From BOG-908 sp964250925 (GTDB lineage Bacteria; Pseudomonadota; Alphaproteobacteria; Acetobacterales; Acetobacteraceae), in contig CAXUHU010000080.1 in NCBI GenBank assembly GCA_964250925.1, forward strand, positions 1-15,795: 15,795 nucleotides of DNA, read 5' to 3'. Made by a program: the position numbers and the translations under genes. Positions within the stretch are counted from its first letter, which is position 1. The number at the start of each line of letters is the position of its first letter. This document shows positions 1 through 5,521 of the stretch, one piece after another. The notes beneath the pieces were generated by a model that saw only the letters and a program-made list of their open reading frames with translations, did no database searches and was not told the DNA's origin.

Positions 1-26
1 CTCGTTCGAACATATATTTAGAGCGC

Positions 27-46
27 GCTGACCGTTTACGGTCAGC
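27..46. terminator. Perfect 8-bp hairpin downstream of the tetR gene
   Basis: GCTGACCG (27-34) and CGGTCAGC (39-46) form a perfect 8-bp stem closed by a TTTA loop. It lies 11 bp past the stop codon of the minus-strand repressor gene, where a terminator would sit. There is no good T-run on either strand (the minus strand continues into an A/T-rich TAAATAT stretch), so intrinsic termination is plausible but not classical. It could also serve a convergent gene to the left of the window. Confidence 0.4.
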
Positions 47-57
47 CTGAACGCGAT

Positions 58-597
58 TTAGCCGTCCCCGCGCGCGAGAATCGCGTCGGCGCAGGCCGCC
101 TTGCCGACGCAGTCGAGCAGGATCACCCCGTCCAGCAACGCTACCAGCGCGCCAGCCTCGGCGTGGCGTCCGGCGTCCTCAACATCAAGCCGGCCGGCCA
201 CCCAGGCGATGAAGGCGCCGGCAATCTCGCCCGCTACCCGGCGGAACGGCTCCTGCTCGCGCGCCGCCAGAACCGCCAGTTCCAGCCAAAGACGCATGAA
301 CGGCCGAAAGGCCGCGCCGCGCATGAGCGGCGCCAACTGCCGCAGGAGCGGCCCCGGCGGCAAAGGCGGCGCCTCGCCCACCGCCTCGGCCAGCATACCG
401 GCCAGGCGAACGCACACCGCCTGCAAAGCTAACGTTACGATCTCGTCCTTGTCGGTGAAGTAGTACAGCAGCATGCGGTCGCTGGTGCCCGAAGCGGTTC
501 CCAGCGCGCGGAGGCTGGAAGGTGCCAAGCCTTCGCTCAGCATGTGATCGGCGATGCGGTCCAGCGCTTCGGCGCGTTTGATGTCGCGAATGCCCAT
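58..597 (-). CDS. TetR/AcrR-family transcriptional regulator
   Basis: This 179-residue protein has the TetR layout: an N-terminal helix-turn-helix (about residues 10-50) with the typical sequence of LRALGTASGTSDRMLLYYF, in which the recognition helix ends at the conserved YYF/YxF position, followed by a variable helical ligand-binding and dimerisation domain. Such proteins bind palindromic operators as dimers and release DNA when a small ligand binds. The gene is divergent from the membrane protein/MDR oxidoreductase pair starting at 662, and the 64-bp gap holds a long dyad that is a good operator candidate, so autoregulation and control of the divergent pair are inferred. The C-terminal domain gives no hint of the ligand. 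The ATG start matches the normal distance between the N-terminus and the HTH. Confidence 0.88.
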   Translation of the reverse strand: MGIRDIKRAEALDRIADHMLSEGLAPSSLRALGTASGTSDRMLLYYFTDKDEIVTLALQAVCVRLAGMLAEAVGEAPPLPPGPLLRQLAPLMRGAAFRPFMRLWLELAVLAAREQEPFRRVAGEIAGAFIAWVAGRLDVEDAGRHAEAGALVALLDGVILLDCVGKAACADAILARGDG

Positions 598-605
598 ACG
601 ATTCT

Positions 606-648
606 TGTAGCGCCTATTACGTCCACCTGTTATGTAATGCGTGCTACA
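606..648. promoter_or_regulatory. Long imperfect dyad, probable TetR operator in divergent promoter region
   Basis: The left arm (606-620) is TGTAGC, 4 bases, ATTAC; the right arm (634-648) is GTAAT, 4 bases, GCTACA. Across 15 paired positions 12 are complementary, around a 13-bp centre (621-633). It lies wholly between the repressor start (597) and the divergent gene start (662) and would overlap promoter elements for both directions. A TetR dimer, or two dimers side by side, binding here would repress both genes. The assignment to this repressor is inferred from position. Confidence 0.55.
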
Positions 649-661
649 GCAAGGTCGTACG

Positions 662-1087
662 ATGTCTCAAAGTGCAGCAAGCCTTCACTATGGCGGTGCC
701 GGATCGGCAGCAAGCATGCGGCTCACCGTGCTCAGCGCCGTCCTATGGGCGGTCGGCGTCCTGACCATCCGCTTCGCCGCCCCGTTTGGACTGTTCTCAC
801 CCGGCTTCAGCCTCGCCCTGATGCTCGCGACCATTCCGCTTGCCTGGCTGACCGTCGATCTTGCCATCCGCGTCGCCGGGCAGAACGCTCCGTTGCCGTG
901 GGTCGCGGCCATGGTGTCCATGCCTGCCCTGCTGCTGGACGGCGTCGCCATCATGTGGGCGCCGGGGCTCTACGGTCCGGCGGCGATGCCGCTCAGGGCA
1001 GAGGCGGCCTGGCTGCTATGGTTCGTGGGCGTCAGCATGGCAGTGGCGTTGTGGCGCCAGATGCGCCAAACCGCGCAGGCCGACTGA
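662..1087 (+). CDS. Small four-helix membrane protein, DUF5367-like
   Basis: The 141-residue product has four hydrophobic segments at about residues 21-40, 50-70, 78-100 and 114-132, with few charged residues between them, so it is an inner-membrane protein. The run MPALLLDG followed by a PGLYG segment and a WLLWF final helix resembles the DUF5367 family, whose function is unknown; this match is from memory of the family pattern. An upstream GTG at 641 is in frame, but the ATG at 662 is preferred because AAGG lies about 8 bases before it and the 641 start would fall inside the operator dyad. It is followed after 20 bp by the MDR oxidoreductase gene, so the two are likely co-transcribed and controlled by the divergent TetR protein. 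Confidence 0.72.
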   Translation: MSQSAASLHYGGAGSAASMRLTVLSAVLWAVGVLTIRFAAPFGLFSPGFSLALMLATIPLAWLTVDLAIRVAGQNAPLPWVAAMVSMPALLLDGVAIMWAPGLYGPAAMPLRAEAAWLLWFVGVSMAVALWRQMRQTAQAD

Positions 1088-1107
1088 ACGGGATCGGGAC
1101 CCTCGCG

Positions 1108-2118
1108 ATGCGCCTCTACCGCCTGCCGAAACACACCGGTTTCGACGACCTGACCCTGACGAAGACCGACTTGCCCGCCTGCGGCCGCGGCCAGGTGCTG
1201 GTTCGCATGCGGGCGGCCTCGCTCAACTTCCGCGACCTTGCGGTCGCTACCGGCAAATACATGATGAGCGTCCTGCCACCCGATCTCGTGCCGCTGTCCG
1301 ACGGGGCGGGCGAGGTGGTCGAAGTGGGCGAAGGGGTGACGCGCGTGCAGGCGGGCGACCGCGTCGCGGGCATCTTCATGCAATCCTGGCTCGGCGGCGG
1401 CATGGAGGCGGCCGATGGCAAGACCGCGCTGGGCGGGGCCATCGACGGCGTGCTGGCCGAGTATGTGGTGTTCGACGAGCACGGCCTGGTGCACGTCCCC
1501 GCGCATCTGTCCTACGAGCAGGCCGCCACCCTGCCCTGCGCCGCGGTCACCGCTTGGAACGCGCTCTACGGCCTGCATCCCCTGCAGCCCGGGCAAACCG
1601 TGCTGATCCTCGGCACCGGCGGCGTCTCCATGTTTGCGCTGCAGTTCGCCCACGCCGCCGGCGCACGCGTGATCGCCACCTCGTCGAGCGACGCCAAGCT
1701 GGAGCGTGCCCGTGCCCTGGGTGCCTCGGACGGCATCAACTACACCACGCACCCTGAATGGCAGGACGAGGTCAAGCGGCTGACCGGCGGCCGTGGCGTG
1801 GACCAGGTGGTCGAAGTGGGCGGCCCCGGCACCCTGGCCCGCTCGCTGGGTGCGACCCGCAACGGCGGCACCGTCACGCTGATCGGCGTGCTGACGCGCG
1901 GCATGCTGGATCCGCTGGCCATCTTCGGCAGCGGCGCCATCGTCCGGCCCATCTACGTCGGCTCGCGCCAGATGTTCGAGGCGATGAACCGCGCGATGGC
2001 ACTGCACCGGATCGAGCCGGTGATCGACCGGGTGTTTGCCTTCGAGGACGTGCGCGAGGCTTACCGGCACTTGAAGGGTGCGACGCATGTGGGAAAAGTC
2101 GTCGTGACGATCGAGTAG
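1108..2118 (+). CDS. Zinc-independent MDR alcohol dehydrogenase / quinone oxidoreductase-like protein
   Basis: The 336-residue protein is a full-length medium-chain dehydrogenase/reductase. The N-terminal GroES-like domain contains LNFRDL (39-44) where zinc alcohol dehydrogenases carry the catalytic cysteine motif, and GDRV at 83-86. A Rossmann fold follows with the nucleotide-binding GTGGVS (169-174) and an alternating helix/strand pattern to the C-terminus. The catalytic-zinc cysteine is absent and there is no four-cysteine structural zinc lobe, which places it with the quinone-oxidoreductase-like, NADPH-using branch; the substrate cannot be told from sequence. The frame is open far upstream (to 544), but the ATG at 1108 gives the family's normal N-terminus and lies 20 bp after the membrane-protein gene, so the two probably form an operon. 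Confidence 0.88.
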   Translation: MRLYRLPKHTGFDDLTLTKTDLPACGRGQVLVRMRAASLNFRDLAVATGKYMMSVLPPDLVPLSDGAGEVVEVGEGVTRVQAGDRVAGIFMQSWLGGGMEAADGKTALGGAIDGVLAEYVVFDEHGLVHVPAHLSYEQAATLPCAAVTAWNALYGLHPLQPGQTVLILGTGGVSMFALQFAHAAGARVIATSSSDAKLERARALGASDGINYTTHPEWQDEVKRLTGGRGVDQVVEVGGPGTLARSLGATRNGGTVTLIGVLTRGMLDPLAIFGSGAIVRPIYVGSRQMFEAMNRAMALHRIEPVIDRVFAFEDVREAYRHLKGATHVGKVVVTIE

Positions 2119-2132
2119 CAGGAGCATAGAGA

Positions 2133-2169
2133 CTGCCGAGCCAGCTTGGCAGCCTGATGGTGGCTTTTT
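2133..2169 (+). terminator. Candidate terminator/hairpin between the MDR gene and rodA
   Basis: Two alternative stems overlap here. CTGCC-g-AGC (2133-2141) pairs with GCT-t-GGCAG (2144-2152), the internal g-t being a possible wobble pair. Alternatively AGCCA (2139-2143) pairs with TGGCT (2161-2165), immediately followed by TTTT (2166-2169). The second form has the stem-plus-U-run layout of an intrinsic terminator, though with a short stem and long loop. It would end the MDR transcript and separate it from rodA. Confidence 0.4.
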
Positions 2170-2203
2170 GCTGCCGTTTCAAGAAAGCAGGCCTTTCTCC
2201 GCC

Positions 2204-3355
2204 ATGATCTCCGAACGCCGCCTGCTGCGCGCCGAACCCGATTTCGGCTTGCTGACCAAGCTCTGGCGCATCAACTGGCTCTACGTCCTGCTGCTCTGCC
2301 TGCTCGCCGCCTGCGGCTACGTGGCACTCTACTCGGCCGGCGGCGGGCCGGAGCTGTATGCCTGGCGCCACGGCCTGCGTTTCGGGTTCAGCCTGGTCAT
2401 GATGCTGGTCCTGGCCATGATCGACATACGCATCATCGCCCGCTTCTCCTGGCCGATCTACGGCGCATCCCTGGTGTTGCTGGTGCTGGTCCTGCGCATG
2501 GGCCACGTCGGAAAGGGCGCCGAACGCTGGCTGGAGCTGGGGCCGGTGCAGCTGCAACCCAGCGAGATCATGAAGGTAGCGCTCGCCATGGCGCTGGCCC
2601 ACTGGTTCAACCGGGCGAGCTGGGCGCGTGTCGGCAACCCGCTCTTCCTGGTCCCGCCGGCGCTGGCCGTGCTGCTGCCGGTGGCGCTGATCCTCAAGGA
2701 ACCCAACCTCGGCACCGCCTTCATCACCGGCGTCGTTGGCTTCTCGATCTTCGTGGGTGCCGGCATGCGGCTGTGGCAGATGGGCCTGCTGGCCATTCCG
2801 CTGCCCTTCCTGGCCACCCTCGCCTACCATCACCTGCACGACTACCAGCGCGCACGGATCACCACCTTCCTCAATCCTGAAAGCGACCCGCTGGGCGCCG
2901 GCTACAACATCATTCAATCCAAGATCGCGCTGGGCTCCGGCGGGCTATGGGGCCGCGGCTTCATGCAGGGCACCCAGGCGCACCTGAACTTCCTCCCCGA
3001 AAAACAGACCGACTTCATCTTCTCCATCGTGGCCGAGGAATGGGGCCTGGTCGGCGCGCTGGCCTTGCTGACCCTGCTGCTGGCCATCATCCTGGGTGCC
3101 ATGATGGTAGCGCTGCGCTGCCGCCACCAGTACGGCCGCCTGCTGGCGCTGGGCATCGCGGTCAACATGTTCATGTATGTGTTCGTCAACGTGGCGATGG
3201 TGGTGGGCGCCATCCCCGTGGGCGGCGTGCCGCTGCCGCTGGTCAGCCACGGCGGCTCGGCCATGCTGACGGTGATGTTCGCCATGGGCCTCCTGATGTC
3301 CGTCCACGTCCACCGCGACGTGGTATTCCCCGACCGGCGCGACGCGCTGGATTGA
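2204..3355 (+). CDS. rodA: RodA, SEDS-family peptidoglycan glycosyltransferase of the elongasome
   Basis: The 383-residue polytopic membrane protein is a full-length SEDS polymerase. It links lipid II into glycan strands in the periplasm, working with PBP2 and MreBCD during lateral wall growth. Diagnostic motifs are RWLELG (108-113) and QPSE plus K (118-124) in the first large periplasmic region, the long loop with NPESDPLGAGYN (224-235), FLPEKQTDFIF (263-273) whose aspartate (270) matches the essential SEDS aspartate, and the C-terminal PVGGVPLPLVSHGGS (338-352). About ten membrane segments are visible. A TTG at 2168 is in frame, but the ATG at 2204 gives the usual alphaproteobacterial N-terminus. 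The PBP2 gene that commonly precedes rodA is not the upstream neighbour here. RodA is chosen over FtsW by length and the EKQTDFIF/PVGGVPLP sequence. Confidence 0.93.
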   Translation: MISERRLLRAEPDFGLLTKLWRINWLYVLLLCLLAACGYVALYSAGGGPELYAWRHGLRFGFSLVMMLVLAMIDIRIIARFSWPIYGASLVLLVLVLRMGHVGKGAERWLELGPVQLQPSEIMKVALAMALAHWFNRASWARVGNPLFLVPPALAVLLPVALILKEPNLGTAFITGVVGFSIFVGAGMRLWQMGLLAIPLPFLATLAYHHLHDYQRARITTFLNPESDPLGAGYNIIQSKIALGSGGLWGRGFMQGTQAHLNFLPEKQTDFIFSIVAEEWGLVGALALLTLLLAIILGAMMVALRCRHQYGRLLALGIAVNMFMYVFVNVAMVVGAIPVGGVPLPLVSHGGSAMLTVMFAMGLLMSVHVHRDVVFPDRRDALD

Positions 3356-3399
3356 CGGCTTGGATTGTGCTGTCGCCGGCGAGGGCCTATGGGGCGCGC

Positions 3400-3789
3400 A
3401 TGTCATTGCCCGTGCATCTCGCCAGCGCATACCGCCGCAGCCGCTACAGCGTCGCGGGATTCGATCTCGCCGTCGGCCGCCGGTCCGGCGATCTGGACGG
3501 GCTGCTGGCCGGCATGCGCGCGCGACACGCCGTTCTGATCACCGCCTGGAACCCCGCCAGCCGCCGTATGCCGCCACGCTGGAACGACCGTATGATGGCG
3601 GCCCTGCGGCACCGCCTGGGCGACACGCCCGCACTGCCTGCGGCCAGCGCAGGACCGGGTTGGGCGGAGGACCACCTGCTGGTTACCGGCGACCGGCGAC
3701 GGCTGTCCGTGCTGGCGCGCCTGTTCCGCCAGTCGGCGCTGCTGGATCTCCGTCGCGGGCAGGACGTGCGGCTGCTGCCTCTGGTCTGA
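3400..3789 (+). CDS. DUF3293-family protein of unknown function
   Basis: This 129-residue soluble protein shows the pattern I associate with DUF3293: an N-terminal AYRRSRY (10-16), a central LITAWNP (46-52) followed by a conserved asparagine (N62), an acidic residue in WAEDHLLV (88-95), and the closing ARLFRQSALL (106-115). No catalytic function is known for the family and none is apparent here. The ATG at 3400 is chosen because the AYRxxRY motif is near the N-terminus in the family; GGGG lies 6 bases before it. The same frame stays open upstream through rodA but that stretch is out of frame with rodA and is not coding. The gene starts 44 bp after rodA and is 14 bp before the next gene, consistent with one transcript. 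Confidence 0.75.
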   Translation: MSLPVHLASAYRRSRYSVAGFDLAVGRRSGDLDGLLAGMRARHAVLITAWNPASRRMPPRWNDRMMAALRHRLGDTPALPAASAGPGWAEDHLLVTGDRRRLSVLARLFRQSALLDLRRGQDVRLLPLV

Positions 3790-3803
3790 GGGCGACCGTC
3801 GTG

Positions 3804-4265
3804 ATGCCGCTGCGGCCTGCGGCGCTCCACGCCGCCCTGCTGGCGGGCGACAGCGCCACGGCGGTGCTGGAGGCGGCGTATGGCAGCCCCGTATCGGTCC
3901 GGCGGCTGGCACCCGACGCAACCGAAACCGACGCGGTGCGGCACACTCCCCTGCACGCCCGGCCGGACGAGGCGGTAACCATCCGCCAGGTGCAGTTGAT
4001 CTGCCGCGCACAGGTGCTGTCGGACGCCGAACTGCGCTACGTGCCGGCCCGCCTGCCGCCCGACCTGGCTGCACGCCTGCACAGCACCGACCTGCCGTTC
4101 GGCCGGGTCGTGCAGCGGCTGGGCCTGCGCCGCACGACGCTGTCGGCCCGTATCTGCGGCCGGGACGGTCCCTGGGCGCTCATCCACCACGCTGTGCTGG
4201 CCCAGCCGGGCGGGGCACCCCTGGCGCTCGTGCACGAGCGCTATCCCTGGTCGCTGTTCTCCTGA
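3804..4265 (+). CDS. Divergent chorismate lyase-like (UbiC-like) protein
   Basis: The 153-residue protein resembles chorismate lyase, which removes pyruvate from chorismate to give 4-hydroxybenzoate, the ring precursor of ubiquinone. Visible matches are IRQVQL (60-65), whose arginine corresponds to the substrate-binding arginine of E. coli UbiC; the RLPP element; TDLPFGRVVQRLG (95-107) like the PLG segment; and PLALVHERYPWSLF (139-152), whose E145 matches the conserved glutamate of the C-terminal sheet. Overall similarity is low, so a related non-lyase member of the same fold is possible. A GTG at 3801 directly precedes the ATG at 3804; GAGGG at 3788-3792 could serve either. It follows the DUF3293 gene closely and its 3' end overlaps the convergent minus-strand gene by 25 bp. 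Confidence 0.6.
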   Translation: MPLRPAALHAALLAGDSATAVLEAAYGSPVSVRRLAPDATETDAVRHTPLHARPDEAVTIRQVQLICRAQVLSDAELRYVPARLPPDLAARLHSTDLPFGRVVQRLGLRRTTLSARICGRDGPWALIHHAVLAQPGGAPLALVHERYPWSLFS

Positions 4266-4597
4266 CCGAGCCGCGTCTCGGACAGCCGTGCCGTCGCCCG
4301 CTCCACCGTGCGCACCATCACGTCGCCGGCGCGCCGCACCCCCGGCTCCTCGTGGCTCAGCAGCCGGTCGGCCATCAGCAGGACGGGCGAGAGGATGCCG
4401 CGAATGTCGTGACGTAGGCTGGACAGGCTCGCGCGCAGCTCGGCCACCTGGACCTGAGCCGCCGCCGCCTCGTCCAATTTGCCGCGCAGCGCCACGGCGG
4501 TGCGGCGGCCGTCCCTGATCCGGCCCGACATCACCAGGATGGCGGCCAGCGCGCCGGCCGCCAGGCCGACGGCCGCACCTAAAAGCGCGTATGCCAT
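4241..4597 (-). CDS. Short membrane-anchored protein with histidine-kinase-like H-box, no ATPase domain
   Basis: The 118-residue product has an N-terminal membrane helix (about 3-23), a heptad-like Ala/Glu/Gln-rich linker (35-60), and SLRHDIRGILSPVLLMADRL (60-79), which looks like the H-box and first helix of a sensor-kinase dimerisation domain (H63 followed by D64 and R66). A second amphipathic helix (85-108) would complete the two-helix hairpin. The protein ends there: there is no room for a HATPase_c domain, so it cannot autophosphorylate. It could be a remnant of a kinase, a phosphotransfer or phosphatase-like partner, or simply a coiled-coil membrane protein. The ATG start is supported by GGAG (minus strand, 4603-4606) 5 bases upstream. 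It overlaps the convergent gene by 25 bp. I do not recognise a named family. Confidence 0.6.
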   Translation of the reverse strand: MAYALLGAAVGLAAGALAAILVMSGRIRDGRRTAVALRGKLDEAAAAQVQVAELRASLSSLRHDIRGILSPVLLMADRLLSHEEPGVRRAGDVMVRTVERATARLSETRLGQENSDQG

Positions 4598-4674
4598 CCA
4601 GTCTCCATACCACGGTCATTCGCACAACGCGCAGCCGGGGCGAAGGGTGGCGTCATCGCCGGCGTGCCACAGAA

Positions 4675-4704
4675 TTGACGGCGCCCCGCCGCGGCACCTA
4701 TAAG
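4675..4704 (+). promoter_or_regulatory. Sigma-70-type promoter for the rpmH-rnpA-yidD-yidC operon
   Basis: TTGACG (4675-4680) and TATAAG (4699-4704) are separated by 18 bp, close to the housekeeping consensus for -35 and -10 elements. Transcription would begin near 4711, leaving a leader of about 50 bases before the rpmH start at 4764. It is the only good promoter upstream of this cluster, in line with strong expression of a ribosomal protein gene. Confidence 0.72.
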
Positions 4705-4763
4705 CCGCCAATGGACGCGGGACTCGGCTCAGGGCCCCGCTCGAGCCTGTTGGAGTTCCCGTC

Positions 4764-4898
4764 GTGAAGCGCACCTATCAACCATCCAAGCTGGTCCGCA
4801 AGCGCCGGCATGGCTTCCGCGCACGCATGGAAACGGTCGGTGGCCGCAAGGTGATCGCCAACCGCCGCGCCAAGGGCCGCAAGAAGCTTTCAGCTTAG
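4764..4898 (+). CDS. rpmH: 50S ribosomal protein L34
   Basis: This 44-residue, extremely basic protein begins KRTYQPSKLVRKRRHGFRAR and ends with the RRAKGRKKLSA tail, the unmistakable L34 sequence at its normal length. L34 binds 23S rRNA in the large subunit. The start is a GTG at 4764, preceded by GGAG (4752-4755) at 8 bases. It is the first gene of the operon that continues with rnpA, three bases after its stop codon, the near-universal bacterial arrangement. Confidence 0.97.
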   Translation: MKRTYQPSKLVRKRRHGFRARMETVGGRKVIANRRAKGRKKLSA

Positions 4899-4901
4899 TT
4901 C

Positions 4902-5258
4902 ATGGCCACCGGCAAGGCGCGCCTCAAACGCCGCGCCGAGTTCCTCCGCGTGGCCTCACGGGGCCGCAAGGCGCCCTCGCCCGGCCTGGTTTTGCAGGCG
5001 TTGCAGCGTGGCGATGACCAGCCGGTCCGCCTGGGCTTCACCGTCACCAAGAAGGTCGGCAACGCCGTCGTGCGCAACCGCACGCGCCGCCGCCTGCGCG
5101 AGGCCGCACGCCTGCTGCTCCGGTCGACGCCCGCCATCGGCGCCGACCTGGTGATGGTGGGACGCGATACCACGCGGACCCGGCCGTTCGGGCTGCTGAT
5201 CGACGACCTGCGCCGCTCGCTGGCCAAACTGGGCGTGGCCGTGCGGGATCAGCCGTGA
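4902..5258 (+). CDS. rnpA: Ribonuclease P protein component
   Basis: The 118-residue basic protein is the C5-type subunit that helps the RNase P RNA bind and cleave the 5' leader of pre-tRNAs. It shows LKRRAEFLRV (8-17) near the start, a central strand with LGFTVTKKVGNAVVRNRTRR (44-63) containing the family signature of the RNR motif region, and a C-terminal helix with DDLRRSLAKL. Length is normal. The ATG lies three bases past rpmH; the stop codon overlaps the yidD start by 4 bases (GTGA), which implies translational coupling. Confidence 0.95.
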   Translation: MATGKARLKRRAEFLRVASRGRKAPSPGLVLQALQRGDDQPVRLGFTVTKKVGNAVVRNRTRRRLREAARLLLRSTPAIGADLVMVGRDTTRTRPFGLLIDDLRRSLAKLGVAVRDQP

Positions 5259-5521
5259 AGCCCGTCGGGGCAGGGTTGGCTTTGCTGGTGCGCGCCTACC
5301 AACTCATCGTGCGGCCCTTGCTGGCACCGTCCTGCCGCTTCCAGCCGAGTTGCAGCGCCTACGCCATCGAAGCACTCCGTACGCACGGCGCGCTGCGCGG
5401 CGCCTGGCTTGCGTCATGGCGCATTGTGCGCTGCAACCCGTTCTGCACCGCGGGATACGACCCCGTGCCCTCGCACGATGCTTGCTTTACGCGTCGTCCG
5501 CACCCTGCCAAGGCCCGTTGA
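5255..5521 (+). CDS. yidD: Membrane protein insertion efficiency factor YidD
   Basis: The 88-residue protein carries the hallmark of the family: LIVRPLLAPSCRFQPSCSAY (17-36) followed by an amphipathic helix and RCNPFCTAGYDPVP (59-72), with the conserved cysteines at positions 27, 33, 60 and 64. YidD is a small membrane-associated factor that aids YidC-dependent insertion. It starts with GTG at 5255, overlapping the rnpA stop codon by 4 bases, and its own stop overlaps the yidC ATG by one base, so the three genes are translationally linked. Confidence 0.95.
   Translation: MKPVGAGLALLVRAYQLIVRPLLAPSCRFQPSCSAYAIEALRTHGALRGAWLASWRIVRCNPFCTAGYDPVPSHDACFTRRPHPAKAR

Noticed and set aside
544..1107. 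A long N-terminal extension of the MDR oxidoreductase (start at 544)
   Set aside because: The extension overlaps tetR and the membrane-protein gene out of frame, and the MDR fold begins cleanly at the ATG at 1108.
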